Shown here piece by piece: positions 23,962-35,562 of a stretch of 64,000 nucleotides of DNA. Below the pieces are notes generated by a model that saw nothing but the letters and a program-made list of their open reading frames with translations, was not told the DNA's origin and did not search any database. The first letter of the stretch is position 1. Each line of letters begins with the position of its first letter. The DNA is taken from NCBI RefSeq assembly GCF_000350225.1, contig NW_005179179.1, positions 377,114 through 441,113 of the forward strand. Reading direction: 5' to 3'. The position numbers and the translations under genes were made by a program. Origin of the DNA: Chondrus crispus (lineage: Eukaryota; Rhodophyta; Florideophyceae; Gigartinales; Gigartinaceae).

Positions 23962-25715
23962 GTGTTCTGTAACGTGCGGGAAACAGACGTAGACCCTCTG
24001 TCTCGCTGGACGAAAGCGGTGGGGATGATCATCTTGTTTCAGCCTGACCATAGTGTGGTAGAGAATGGGATCTTTGGTCTCCCCAAGACGCTCGACACGA
24101 ACAGCCCACAGGGCCTCATTCTGGACGGGCGTCGTTCCACTCTTTGCTTCAATCATAAGCTTGCTCCTGTTGTGCTTCCCTATCCTGATATGGTGGGAGA
24201 TGTCTACCTCGCCTCGCCGGACCCGCTCTTGCTATCTGCATCGTATTTGAGTCAAATGTACAACAGACACCGACCGCCAGCATGGCTCTGGCGTTACTTA
24301 GGGCCACCAAGGGCCTGCAGATAGTCTTTTAACCCCTCTCTCAGAGCATACTACTATTTGCCTGTCCTCAAAGTTGTTCCGTTGGGCTGGTCGGTTGCCG
24401 TCGGCTTGGTGCAAGCGGTGCTTTTGAAAATTCTGCGACGTGCTGGCGTTCCGGAATGAGCTCTGTTGCTCTGGGGTACCTACTCGTTGCGTCCCTTCCC
24501 GGTTCTGTTCAGACGCTGCTACTTTAAATTGATGACTTGGTGTCACTGTAGACGTCTGTAACTCATGTTAACAGTCGTCATCTATCCATGAAGGAACATA
24601 TGTGTGTCAGTGAGTTTCGCGTTCACTTGTCAAAGGACCGGCCGGCAAGAGCAATACGTCTTCGTACTGCTTGCGTCGGTCTCGCTGTACACCAGACGAG
24701 TCTGTTATCAACGGAGCCGAAGTATTTACATACGCTTGTCAATGACACCTGCGCGGTGCTCCGACGTGGCTGGGCTACTTCTCGAGAGATGCGACGCCTT
24801 TTGGGACGCTGGGTCTGGCCGCTTCTACTCCGGCGCATGATGTTGAGTGCGTTCTCAGATTGATACCGCCTCGAATCCCTCCCTCGCCCCCGCGTTGCTC
24901 CCCCCTCTCCGGCTTCAAGTGGCTCAGCTACAAGTACTGCTTGGATTTACTACGGTCATTTTTCGCGATTTGACATGTCCTGTTGCTCACCCTCTCTATG
25001 CAGCAGACCCGATGCCGTCGTGTGCCGGCGTCGTGTACACAGACAAACCGGTAGGCGGCGCACAGATTCTGTCACTGTTCCGAGATGCACGAGTCTTTAT
25101 AGGGTGGTTCTCCTTTCCGGACATCGATATTGATGTCCTCGATGACGGAGACCAGCGAGCGCAGGTAGCTTCTGAGCCTGATTTTGAATATGATAATCAT
25201 TCCCAAAGGCTCGTCGCAACCTGGACCGAGGACTTCCGCGTGCGAACCAGGTGGGCCTCTTTGCAGTCGAAAACGGCTATCACCAAACGTTGGTGAGTGT
25301 CTTGTCGGTCGTATTATATCAAAGTTCTGGAGATCGAGGCAAAAATACTTGCTGTCCGTCATATGGGCAGATCACCTGTCACTCGAGGGTCATGAGTCAT
25401 GGTCTTTTTAGACAGCCTTCTCGGCCTTGGTGCACTAGACAAAGAGTGCAGCCCGTCTCTACGCCTTAACCGTGCTTAACGTAAGCTCGCTGCATACGCT
25501 CGGCTGGTCAACGTTGAGCTACTGTTACCCTGGGTTCCGACTGAAATCCCACCGCCAGATATCGCCTCAGCCCATATGCCCCCGAAACGTCTATTTCCGC
25601 ACAAATTCGCGCCGAGCTTGACTCCATCTCTGTGCTGCACCGCAACGCGGTCACTCCTTAAACCCTTCATAGTTTCTCGTGCGGGAGTTCTTCAATTTGC
25701 GGCCTAATGCCATTA
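23962..25715 (+). pseudogene. Reverse transcriptase + RNase H remnant of an unclassified retroelement
   Basis: RT motifs appear in order: GIFGLPKTLD and GLILDGRRS (about 24068-24135), YLSQMYNRHRPPAWLW near 24250-24295 (RT motif A region, where other elements have DLS), VVPLGW...LVQAV (about 24370-24415), and IDDL at about 24517-24530 preceded by a stop in the usual Tyr position. A thumb-like region follows (EPKYLHTLVNDTC and GRWVWPLLLRR, about 24715-24835). Then RNase H-like motifs: YAADPMPSCAGVVYTD (about 24990-25040), ILAVRHMGRSPVTRG, VMVFLDSL, and WVPTEIPPPD near 25525-25560, resembling the DIRS-type VPSVLN.WAD motif. Frameshifts and stops throughout. The lineage is uncertain; DIRS-like is my best guess. 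Confidence 0.6.
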
Positions 25716-27659
25716 ACGTAACTTGCGCGCTTGCTCGGCCGAACAGGTGCATGCTGCCTTAGAACGCTTCACATAGCGTGGACCCACCAGGAAGATCTTT
25801 CCTGTGGCGCAAATAATCTCATGGTACACGCCGTCTTCAGTTATGAATTTATTGTGCTCGCCAATAGCAAGAAGCTCGGCGGATAATCCTTGGCTCTGCG
25901 TGGTTGGGACCGTCTCGTCCCTCAAAAGTCACCCCACCGGCTTCGTACTCAATATTCAACGGTCTTGCCTGTGAGAGCGAAAAGCATGGTCTTTCCGTTT
26001 CTAATGTCTCATTTTGCGTCCAGTTTAAAGTGTTCGTTGGCCCGTAGATACCAATTAGTTAATTTTTAGCTACGGGCCGAGGAGTTACTTAATATTAAGT
26101 ACTTCTAAATATTTAGAAGTACAGAAAATAGCTATACAAGGGTATTATTGTCTATGACCCTGGAGGCTCCCGTCCTTCGACGGTTGGCGACTCTTCGTAA
26201 CCAAGACTGGCCTGAAACAGTTTGTGCGAATTTCAGACCTCTTCTTTTTGGAAATGCTAACCAGTTACTCGGCCACCTGCCGGAAGTAGGAGGACTTGGA
26301 AATTGTTCCAGGTATATTTTGAGACATTGCATATGACATTTAACCGTGTGTCACAATGGCTGGACTAGGCGAATGTGAGTTTTGCCCTACAATGTCTACG
26401 CCAAGGAGCGCCATGCATGAATCCGGCAGTGGTTGCCCTATTTCCGACATTTTTTAACGCGGGTGCTGGTCCGATCCCGTAAAGCGCCGAGAAATACCTC
26501 CGAGCCGGTCGAACACTCCTCCTCAGCGTCTCTATCGCTGTTCATCGCCAGCTGTATTCGGTTTCTGAGGGTCGTTCGTCTTTTATTGCAGAAAAGGGAG
26601 ATTGCGGCACGGTGGGCATGGCCATAAACGCGGAATTATGCTGTGTACAGTATCCGAGACTACTGTCTCATGGCGATAGGTTCTAGGTTGAACCATTCAA
26701 CTTTATTGTTAAAACATTACGTTGCCCCTGGTGTTGAGGCAAACAAGGTACTCATGAGAATAATGCCTGTCATTTTTGTCCCTTTTCGAATTGTTGGCGC
26801 GGCGATAGGTCTTGTTGAAAATTGAATCTGCCTGTGCGTAGAGCCGTGACATGACTGCCCATCTGGGCATAATGGGCAGTTTAAATTGGTTCATCGCCCA
26901 CGCAGCGAGTGTGCCCTGTGGAGCATTTTCTCCGCGTTGTTCGCGGCGCTATTTTTCGTCAATTGCTTTCTTCTTTTGCGTCAGGGTCATTGTTTGACCC
27001 ATTTCTTTGCGGTGAAAGGAGGGAAGGAGTTGAAAGTTGATGGGGAATCAGTTGCGGAGTGTGCCTTCTCAAAGTTTGGCGCATTTGATTGGTTCAATTC
27101 TTCCACGTGAGTGGGTAGGGAGAATGGGGATTAAGTTTCTCCCTGTATAGATCCATTTCGGTGGTTCCGCTTATCGAGAGCGGAATCAGGTATGTTTTTA
27201 TTAAAATTAATGGTCTCCGAATATGGTGGAACCGATAGAGATCTCTTTAAGCAGGATTTCTCCTTATCGGGGGTACCATTTATTGAGAGAACGCTGTACA
27301 TAATTTATTTCTTTTATCCCTTCCTTTAAGCTCCTGTTCGCTACTTTACGTTTTGTCTGCATGTGAAAACTGCAAATTTAACCAGTATTCATAAACGTTC
27401 AGGGCGTACTGTATATGTACATAGAGGCCTACTGAACAGACGAGTAGCGTCGTACGAAGTAGAAGTCTTTGGCTGATGATTTCGAACTGTCGCTTAGTAA
27501 CGGCCCCAGTGGACCGATTGAGAAGCATAGTACATGTCGTGCTGGGTGTCGGCCACATTTGCAAACCTCTCTTTCCAGGGCGGTAATACACAACTTTAAG
27601 TGCTGAGAAGGTCTAGCGCAAATTTATAATCAAAATATGGGTGGGTTCCTCCTTCTCAC
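25716..27659. other. No recognised gene; short palindromes
   Basis: This 1.9-kb stretch has only short frames without motifs. Structural features are GGCCCGTAG/CTACGGGCC (about 26038-26077), the twin palindromes 26086-26122, a 9-bp-armed inverted repeat with 9-nt spacer near 26849-26875, and small inverted repeats near 27160-27180 (TTCCGCT/AGCGGAA) that could be remnants of transposon ends. Confidence 0.35.
26086..26122. repeat. Twin perfect palindromes (16 bp and 24 bp), overlapping by 3 bp
   Basis: TACTTAATATTAAGTA (26086-26101) and a 24-bp perfect palindrome without spacer (26099-26122, half-site GTACTTCTAAAT). They abut in the same way as the longer pairs elsewhere in the window. The AT richness makes chance less remote here. 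Confidence 0.75.
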
Positions 27660-28046
27660 TGTGTCGTTCGAGTCAGTTGATAGCGCGGGCACACGACCCG
27701 CCAGTACGATCTAGCCGATGGGATCGTGGGCACCGTGGGATTTTGGAATCCGGGTGTGTACCTGATGGATGATCGTGGAAAGGGAAGGTTGCGGGGGGAG
27801 CCAATTTCAGTGTCAACCAAAAAGATAGGTTTACTCAGACTAAAGACTTGGTCACTCACGTTCACTCTTCAGCCGAACCATATGGTGCGGCGGATTTTGC
27901 ACTACCGGGAAGTACCGCCGACGTGCACAGTACGATCTAAAATTCATAAATAAATCGGGGAAATTGTGTACACCCAAAAAGTATTACAAAATTAGAAATT
28001 CCATCCTGCTTTTTCCACCTGACGGTAGCGGTTTCATAAATTGGCA
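27660..28046 (-). repeat. 3' LTR of the 7.1-kb element (387 bp)
   Basis: Begins TGTGTCGTTCG and ends TTGGCA. It matches the LTR at 34262-34786 except that about 138 bp present in the other copy (about 34465-34605) are missing here. Confidence 0.7.
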
Positions 28047-29240
28047 CTACCTCTGATCGGGCGATCCGTGGCACCCTTTTTCGTCCCTCTCGTGACTGTG
28101 ATGAGTGAACTGAGATCATGAAGTGCCCTCGAGAATCTTGGAATCCTGTAAACCAGTGCGTTGACCACTTGGGACAAGACGAAGACCCGTAACCCCGACT
28201 TGACTCGTACCAACCTCCCACCGCAGCGCGGGATGAGTCATACGGAACGTCAAAAACTCAGCGGGACGGCAAAATCAACCACGCCGAACGGCAACGCTGC
28301 TCAAACTTTCCACATCTAATCAATCGCTTGTGGGGACGGAGGCAGTGGCTGTAGCGGCATTACCGTCAGAAACTTGAAGTTCTACCCTGGTGGCCGTATT
28401 GATGGTGGGGCGGAACCTATCATGAAATCGATATTGACTCCGTCAAGCGTCATACGCGCAGCGCTCGTAAAGGTGGGAATTGAAAACCCTGTGCCGTCAC
28501 GGATCGCGCTAAACAGCGCATATACTTTTCCCAGCCGGTAATCAGAATGACAAGTTCGGAGCGTACGAAGTACAGGTGGATTCAAACAAGCTTCGTCTTC
28601 GCACCGTCGCACGGTTTACCGAGAATCGCGTTTTCGCGCTCTTGATTGGTGGTCCTGGTGCCCATAGAATCATAAGTGCTGTCGAAGACCAAGTAGTTCC
28701 AAGTTTGGGAGAAGTGTTTGTGAAGCGGAACGATGGCGACGGCATGGAAGCAGCCATATCAACGCAGTTGACATAGTTTGCGGCCGCGCAATAGCCAGCG
28801 ATGTGAATGAGTACTTCATCGAGGGAAATTCGCACCAGCTCCGTCTCCGTCAAGCGCCGCGCATCCTTCATGAGCTTGGCACGGGCGCCGAAATGCGTCA
28901 AATCCCCAAAACGGAAATTGCATTGTACCACTCCAATCGTTTCGTACGTTGCTAATTCTGTCAATGGAGTTTTAGTCGTTCGTCTGCTTTAATTTACAGT
29001 AGTTGAAAACATCCTCGTCGTGGATGCAAACCGCAAGGTGATTATCGTTAGTGAGAAGAAATATCCCAATGGGATATTTCTAACTGCATGGCATGCGGTT
29101 GAGCGAAGCACTTCTCCGCAGATGCTGTGGCGACGAAGTTCATAGGCTTCATATTGTAGAATTTCGTATAGTTGTGAGCCAAGCGTCTTCTAGCCGAAAT
29201 CGGGCTAGCCATCCTGAATAGAATTTTTTTCTTGCCCCTT
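28047..29240. other. Region between RNase H and 3' LTR; no recognised gene
   Basis: A 140-codon minus-strand frame (28542-28964) and shorter frames are open but carry no motif I know. This is the 3' untranslated or accessory region of the retrotransposon, or DNA captured by it. A small perfect palindrome (11-bp arms, 29058-29080) lies beside the RNase H end. Confidence 0.35.
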
Positions 29241-29800
29241 TTATTTTGTAATGATCCATTGCTCCGGTTGATGTTCAATGCAACCAATTGCAAGAACTTG
29301 TTGCAATGAGCGTTGTTGCAATGACTTGGTCAAGCCATCTGAAACGTTTTGGGAACTGTGGAAAAGCCCAATGTCCGAAATAACTTTTGTCTTGAAGCCC
29401 TCGCGAGAAGCGGCTATGTAAAGCATCATTCTCATTTCCCATGTGCGCGAACCTTTTGAAATCACATCGAAAAGCCTCTTACTATCCGCGAGGAGCTGTA
29501 CCAGCAACTTCTTCCCGGGCATCAGACTCACTTCTTCAGATATAGTAGCAGCAACATTGAAAAGATCGCTGAATGTGATAACTTCGCCTGCCATAGCGGA
29601 GCGAGTAACACGCCTGGACTCATAGGATTTAATTTTAATCGGAACAAATGAAGCACTGGTATCTCCCAAGAACCACGTATGTCCAAGTTGTGAGGACAAG
29701 TCAGCGTTGTTCGCGAATGACGCGTCAGATTATCGGATGACGTGGAGTGATTTCTTGTCCAACTTTGAAATTTGGAGCGACAGGCGATTGTCAACTTCAA
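29241..29800 (-). pseudogene. RNase H domain of the 7.1-kb LTR element
   Basis: The open minus-strand frame 29699-29241 contains SYESRRVTRSAMAGEVITF, LLADSKRLFDVISKGS, LYIAASREGFK.KVISDIGL and VSDGLTKSLQQ. These match the Copia-type RNase H blocks around the conserved Glu, the DS/DN Asp and the ADGLTK end. An upstream frame (29528-29800) appears to carry an eroded start of the domain. The frame is not joined to the RT above. Confidence 0.65.
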
Positions 29801-30037
29801 ACTTAACAGCCTCGTTCAACCTGCGAATAACGTCTTCTTCGATGTCTCCAATCGTTTCTACGTGACATGCGCGAGTTGAAATATTTCGAAGAGGCAGTCA
29901 GGGCGGGGGCGAGTGTTAGCCAGCCAGGCTAACCTCATCCTCGTGGATCGTAAGTGCGAGTACGATGCGTTGAGAAGTAGGAATTCAAGTTTCCTAAAGC
30001 ACTCACGTTGGTCTTGAATAACTTCTCCTTATCGATT

Positions 30038-31204
30038 TTAAGATGGAGATAATCCTGTAAAGGTATAACGGAGGGTCTGGTCCTCGGCCATGTCGAACGT
30101 CTTGTTTGTCACCATCGAAAACTTCTTAAAATATATCTCCAGCCCGAATAAGGCCATCAATATTCCCAAGTCGTCTCGGTGATGTTTCTCGAACGTTTCA
30201 TGCCAAAGATTGCCAAACTCGCACAAGTCATAGAACGGCTTGAGCAGCTCTAAACACTGCTCAGGCTTCAATTCGAACTCCAGCACCGGATTGGCGATGA
30301 AAATAACCCTCTCCAAAGGCACTGCGGATTGTAGGTAGGCCTGTCTAACGTACGGCGTCCAAATTTCGAATTCAAGTGTAGCTCCGAGAGCCATGGCTCT
30401 CGGAGCAACATTTGAATTTGAAACAGCCCCAATCGGGAATGCTTCTTCTGCAGAAGAAGCATTCCCGACTGGGGCTGGAATGTCGATCCCGAATGAACCA
30501 TGAGATGCTTGAACCTGTTTCGGTGACCACCGATAACGTATCGCGTATTTGAAATTCATCTTTCCATCTTCTGTAAACTTGATAGCTGGGAAGAACCAAC
30601 CAGTTAGGACGTTACCATCTGGCGTTACGTCCTCCTTGAGGATAACCTTAAACTTGCCTCTCTCCAAAATGCCTTCGATCTCAGCACGCATGGCTGCGAC
30701 AATCTCTCGAGAGCAAGATCGCGGATCACTGGGACAAATAATCTCAGTCAGGTGTCTCTCAAGATCTTGAGCGGTGGCATTACTAAATTGACTGAGGCTC
30801 TGTTCGAGGTCAGCCGTGAAACAATGGGTCAGCATCTCTGGTTCTAGGTACCGCTTGACCTGCGCGACATTCAACGGCCTTGCCGCCCCAACCACAGTGT
30901 CCCTCACGTACACATGCTTCTTGGACTCATCTACGTCTGATACCTCAAATGGTCCGACACAATCTGCGATACGATCATTCACCAACTTCTCCCTCCATAC
31001 CCAAACTTGGTCTCCAGGATCAAAGTATCTGTTTGCTGAACTCGGTTTCTTGTGCTTCAAGGCTCTTCTCACTCTCATCTCAAGCCATGTGCTTGGAAAT
31101 TTAGTTCCGAGCAAAGTGAGCAATAGCTGCGCGGTCTTCGAGAGTGGAGCGCTTAACAGGGGTCTCTGAACGATTGAAAGCTCTTGGGAATTCCCCGAAC
31201 ACAA
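30038..31204 (-). pseudogene. Integrase C-terminus and reverse transcriptase of the 7.1-kb LTR element
   Basis: A 388-codon open minus-strand frame, but its content changes reading register. From 31204 come an integrase-tail segment (DPGDQVWVWREKLV, GPFEV...VYVRDT) and the RT start (EIEGILERGKFKVI, GWFFPAIKFTEDG). The next RT block, GGHRNRFKHLMVHSGSTFQP, is in another frame (about 30555-30480). The RT block EFEIWTPYVRQAYLQSAVPLER and FYDLCEFGNLWHETFEKH return to the first frame. The catalytic Asp pair block is not visible. Between the two registers lies a ~60-bp inserted inverted duplication, the twin palindrome 30364-30477. Confidence 0.7.
30364..30477. repeat. Twin palindromes abutting exactly, 30-bp (3 mismatches) and 27-bp (1 mismatch) arms
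   Basis: Palindrome 1 spans 30364-30423 with its centre in CCATGG. Palindrome 2 spans 30424-30477 with centre CTG/CAG. Neither has a spacer and no base separates them. The site is inside the RT coding trace: without the inner halves, the flanks join as an uninterrupted RT motif (MLLLALGATLEFEIW on the minus strand). The inner ~60 bp is therefore an added inverted copy of each flank. Confidence 0.9.
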
Positions 31205-31249
31205 GGGCTGATGGAACTAGTCCCTCAGGGCCAAGGGTGTCGTTCATCG

Positions 31250-31866
31250 ACTAAATAGCTGCTGCCAATGCTATCTTAGGGCTTGTGCTCTCGTGATCAG
31301 CCATGATCTTGCGGTACGTCTGGCGGAGTGGTTGGTGATACCTCTGCCCTAGTTTGAGACTCGAGTGAGCCTCGATACTGGAACGTCAACAGTAGCCATT
31401 AAGCCCATGTTCATGAACGGATCCCGAAGATAACTGCCCGGATCTACTAGCATTCGGTTGGGAAGTCCAATTTATGGCATGGCCCAGAATTCCAGAATGG
31501 TAGACCATATCATTTTCGTCGTTACATCCGGTAGAAAGCCAGCTGCTATGAAGCGAGTTCCCTCCTGAACTCGGTGAAGGACGGGGTTCGAGCCGATGTA
31601 CATGATGTCGAGAAGTATCCGTTCGTTGAAACGGATATTCTATGCACCGAAGGACACACGAGAGCGAGTAAGGAAGTTCTGAATTCGTTGGCATGAATGG
31701 CATAGCTTCGATAGATCCTGGAGGACATCGACAGTTTCGGGAGTAGCTTCTCCCAGTCTTTCTCGTCGTAACAAGCTGAAACGTTTTTCGGCGGACGGAT
31801 GGAAAACTGCTTGTGAAGCTTAGCAAGTTGAGAACGAGTAAACATCACGGACGTGGAGAAATCCAT
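31250..31866 (-). pseudogene. Integrase N-terminal/core remnant of the 7.1-kb LTR element
   Basis: The minus-strand trace starts with DFSTSVMFTRSQLAKLHKQF, like the H-containing start of a Copia pre-integrase domain. It then breaks into two frames (31866-31546 and 31826-31386) in which pieces of the catalytic core such as IPF-MDIMY and STGCNDENDM can be read. Intact D...D...E spacing cannot be followed. Frameshifted and inactive. Confidence 0.5.
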
Positions 31867-31973
31867 TTCAACTTAGACGTGACTGGAAATTGACCGTAAC
31901 CGCGGGACATGCCACTTGTCGTAGTACAGTAGAGGTATGTCTCATCTTCAGCACGACAAGCTGATCGCTTTGT

Positions 31974-32290
31974 CTACCGATTGGCCAAAGTGTCGGCAGA
32001 GAGTGACTCACGGTCCAAGACATCCAAACCAGGTAACTGGGAAATGTCTGCTCGCACTACATCCATAATTACATAGACGGCGGGCTGGCCAGCGGGTGTG
32101 CCAAGCGGGAGCCAAACTTGTCCAAGTGGCTCAAATGTGGTATCAGGAAAACGAAAGCGGGTATGAAACCTCTGCGGAGTACCAACTCTACGACTGCACC
32201 TGGCAAACATTCTGTCAAGTTCTTTGCGACCAATGCATGCCCTCGGGGCCCCGGTGTCGACACAGAAACCGGTCGCTCGTCGACGCTTTG
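31974..32290 (-). pseudogene. Aspartic protease remnant of the 7.1-kb LTR element
   Basis: A VSVSTPGPRG segment (about 32270) stands where retroelement proteases have V.VDTGAPRS, so the catalytic Asp codon reads Ser. After a frame change come FPDTTFEPLGQVWLPLGTPAG and YVIMDVV.ADISQLPGLDVLD (31974-32210), the flap and GLDVL end motif. The missing Asp and the frame break make it inactive. Confidence 0.6.
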
Positions 32291-32479
32291 TATCCTCGGA
32301 TGACGTAGGATGTATGTCCGGGTAGAATGGATATCAACGAGTCATTCATGCCTCAGGCAGGTGGTTCTGTGGGCTGTTGCCAACATATTGGGGAGGCGAT
32401 GCTGAAATATCTTACACCGGCGCCCAGCTGAATATCCTATCGAGGGGCAGACGGCAGAGCGGGGTCGTCCGCGGTGAAG

Positions 32480-33859
32480 GAGGGAGAAAGGCGATTTATG
32501 AACCACTCCTGGTCAGCAGAGTTGGAAAAGCCTGAAGCTGACGCATCTTCACTATTGGTGAGCTGGTCGAGGAGAGAGATATCCTTGTGCTTCAACATAT
32601 CGGATGTATCTCTCTACACCCTGTTCTTCACCACCCGTGGCAGCTGACGCCTCAGGAGCGTCAGCCGAATCTCCGTCCAGACCTAAGACTAGGTCGGAGA
32701 CGATGTGAACAGCCGAAAACCCGTTTTGAAACGACCACGAACGTAGCCATGGACTGTGCCATGTTGGCACCGATGTCCAGGACAGCACTTCTGTTTGCAT
32801 CGGTGGCTGATTCCCTTGAGGTGACTATCTTCACACGAAGACGGAGAGGATTGAATACGCCTCTCTTGGTCGGAACGGGGTCTAGGACGATCATGCTTGC
32901 GAACATGCTTAGGGTGTCGACTGTACTGCTGGTGATAAGTTGCATGTTTCCCAGCATTAAAATTGGGGGTGAAACGAATACCATGCGCAGGTAGATTGAC
33001 AAGCGTCACTTCAGTTTCAAGGTTCTGGTGCTCGCGTAGAGCAGAAATAAAGCCGTTGAAAGAGTACTTTGCTGTAATGATGTTACCAATCGGAGCCATG
33101 GACCAATTGAAACGTAGGACGGCCTTCATTAAGTAGTTGATCCTATTCTCATCTGATCTGAACTGTGGTTGACACGGAGGAGTGAGGGGCTCGATTACGT
33201 AAACCCACTTAATCAAACCTTGAGAGCAGGTCGCCAATTCGTGCTCCGACATAAACATAACCAAGCGCAAAGTTTTGAGCATTCCTTGCACTTGAAGTTG
33301 GCGATCATCACTGTCATAATCCTGCACCATCATGCCGGCCATGTCATCAATCGTCATGTCCTCACGAGCGTTTTTAAGAAGTAGACGGGCAGGGTCTACC
33401 AGGGCGTTGAATAAGAAGACTAACTTGTACCTGGCGTTGAGTTTATGCTGGAGGGCACAAACGTTGCAACGCCTGGTAGTGAGATCGATTGACTGCTTAA
33501 TGTCTGCAGTAAACGTATTATCCTTGACGTTTTGGGAGACCTTGGTAGTCGAGCTCCTCGATAATCATCGTTTACCGATTCTTCAGCAGAGAAGAGGGTT
33601 TTTCTCCTTCTTCATCCTGATTTTCTGTCTGATTATTCGGTAGTGCGGAGGGAACATCCCTTTGCTCGATATTTACTTGCAATCTGGACGGTGGAGTGGA
33701 TGAATTGAGAAGGATTGCAGGGCATCCACGTGTTGAATCATATGATTGAACAGCGGCGAAGATAGTCTCACGATCACAGTCAACACAATTTGCGAACCAA
33801 ACATGGACCTTAGTGTTCGTGCTTGCCTTGTCGTTTGGATTCAAACCAAGCGAATCCAT
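32480..33859 (-). pseudogene. Gag region of the 7.1-kb LTR element
   Basis: ATG 33859 opens a short acidic frame (to 33572: MDSLGLNPNDKAST...). A second frame, 33357-32689, encodes a longer helix-rich part with MVQDYDSDDRQLQVQGML, LRFNWSMAPIGNI and a basic Cys/His-containing C-terminus. The two are out of register. Gag identity is inferred from position before the protease trace; no zinc knuckle can be drawn with confidence. Confidence 0.5.
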
Positions 33860-34261
33860 AACGAGTTGGTGGGGTGATAGGAACCCATAAATCTCAGCAA
33901 CAGAGTGCAGCGTAACTATTGCAAAAAGTGATGTCTAAAAAATGGTTCTGTGAAAATCTCAGCCAGGGAAGGTAGGAGACTTTCATGAGGACATTTAAAT
34001 AGTCATTGCTTGACATTGCGATTTTGGGAGAACCTGTGGCTGAAGTGATCGGAAAAATCTCCCTGATCGTCTTTGCGATGTCAAAAAGCGTCCTCGAGAT
34101 CCTTTAACGGTACTTGACGGTGTTCACGACCTTTTATCAGGCGATCATATCGGGACAAAGTCTGTCCACGGGTTTGTGTTCCGCTACTTATTTCTTATCG
34201 TTCTTGGTATAAATTTTCAAGGAACCGATTGCGCTGACAAAGAGATCCAGAATCCAGATTT
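33860..34261 (-). other. 5' leader region of the 7.1-kb LTR element
   Basis: Non-coding interval between the inner edge of the 5' LTR (34262) and the gag start. A primer-binding site should lie next to 34261 on the minus strand, but I could not match it to a tRNA by eye. Confidence 0.4.
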
Positions 34262-34786
34262 TGTTGGAATCAGTGGATGGCGTGTGCAAAAGACCCGCTA
34301 GTACGATGTAGTGGGTGGGATCGTGGGCACCGTGGGGTTTTGAAATCCGGGTGTGTGTGTGATGGATGATCGTGGAAAGGGAAGGTTCCGGGGGGAGCCA
34401 ATCTCAGAGTCAACCAAAAAAGTAGGTTTGCTCAGACTAAAGACTTGATCACTTACGTTCGCTCTTTGTGCTGAAGGAACGATACCTCGTTTATTCCGCA
34501 ATCTATCTCTCGCTTCCTTAAGACTATCGGCCCTGCGCCGTCGTCTGTGGGTGACAGTGCGTGGTGTACTGCGTGTGCACGTGTGCACGTGTATGGCTAT
34601 TATCACACTCAGCCGAACTGTATGGCGTGGCGGATATTGCACTGCCGGCGAGTACCGCCGACGTGCACAGTCCAATTTAAAATTCAGAAATAAATTGGGG
34701 AAATTGTGTACACCCAAAAAATATTATAAAATTAGAAATGCCATCCAGCCTGTTCCACCTGCCGGCGGCGGGCTTATAAATTGACA
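34262..34786 (-). repeat. 5' LTR of the 7.1-kb element (525 bp)
   Basis: Begins TGTTGGAATCAG and ends TTGACA. Collinear with 27660-28046 except for about 138 extra bases (about 34465-34605) that include repeated GTGCACGTGTGCACGTGT. In-LTR polymorphism of this size and many point differences point to an old insertion. Confidence 0.7.
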
Positions 34787-35006
34787 GACTGTACCCAAAT
34801 TCCGAGACTGCGGAAACGAACTGAACATCGTACAGGGGGGGTCGCGCAATAGTACTACTTGGAGTATTGCCTCCCACGCATTAGTGCTATGCAAAACGCC
34901 ATGGCACTGTTATCATACTTCCTACACGTGTTCATACACGTGGGGCTTCAGCAGTAGCATAACTGCAGAGTCGAAGATGCTCGCTTCAAACAGGACACAA
35001 CTGTTT

Positions 35007-35040
35007 GTAATTGAGATACGCATGGGCCGGCTCCCGTTTG
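35007..35040 (-). repeat. Split direct repeat B2 (34 bp)
   Basis: GTAATTGAGA.ACGCATGGGC and the following CGGCTCCCGTTTG match 35382-35415 with one difference. It marks the 3' edge of the retrotransposon. Confidence 0.7.
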
Positions 35041-35197
35041 CCAAATGACACACTTGTTTATTTGGGTAGGGCGTTACCCGTTCGGGTACGGCCAAAGTGG
35101 TAGAAAGAGGTGATGAGTAAAAGAATACCGACTTCTAGAGCTAAATTAGAGCCGAGAGTAGGCTGGAGGAGCCGGCCCTGGTGGGGGGGAGGGAAGG

Positions 35198-35385
35198 GAG
35201 AACCGATTGACTGGCGATCACGGTTCGCCGACAAGCGGGTCGTGCCGCTCTGCTGTGACTGTGCGATACGACGGCGATCCCGTTTGTGACTCCGTCCCTG
35301 CCTCCTTACAGAGGCGGCTCGCTGTCCACTCCTCGTGGCGCTCTCAATAAATTACAGTGTGATTAAGAGAATTATAGTGGCGTAA
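35198..35385 (-). repeat. Split direct repeat A2 (188 bp)
   Basis: Near-identical to 39566-39753, starting GAGAACCGATTGACTGG and ending CGTAA. It contains AATAAA at about 35346 on the plus strand. Confidence 0.85.
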
Positions 35386-35415
35386 TTGAGAGACGCATGG
35401 GCCGGCTCCCGTTTG
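35382..35415 (-). repeat. Split direct repeat B1 (34 bp)
   Basis: Copy of 35007-35040 lying between the recombinase gene and repeat A2, as expected for the A1-ORFs-B1-A2-B2 layout. Confidence 0.7.
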
Positions 35416-35562
35416 TCACGATCGCGCGACTGGTCGTGACGTCACGGAGACTCAGACGTCACGGCCAGCATGACACCCGAGAACACCATGAAAAGCAGGG
35501 CGAAAACGGGCAAAGAAGAGGTCAGAGTCGTGCGTTGGAACGGTCTGTGGGTCCAAGTAGTG

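Larger units (their letters stand above)
27660..34786 (-). mobile_element. Old 7.1-kb LTR retrotransposon (gag-AP-INT-RT-RH order)
   Basis: Two related blocks, 27660-28046 and 34262-34786, flank a minus-strand pol trace. They share GGATCGTGGGCACCGTGG, GATGGATGATCGTGGAAAGG, CGCCGACGTGCACAGT and AATTGTGTACACCCAAAAA, and both end in TG/CA-type termini, so they are the 3' and 5' LTRs. Internal order on the minus strand is gag, aspartic protease, integrase, RT, RNase H, the Copia arrangement. All genes are broken and no matching target duplication was found, so it is old. Confidence 0.75.
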
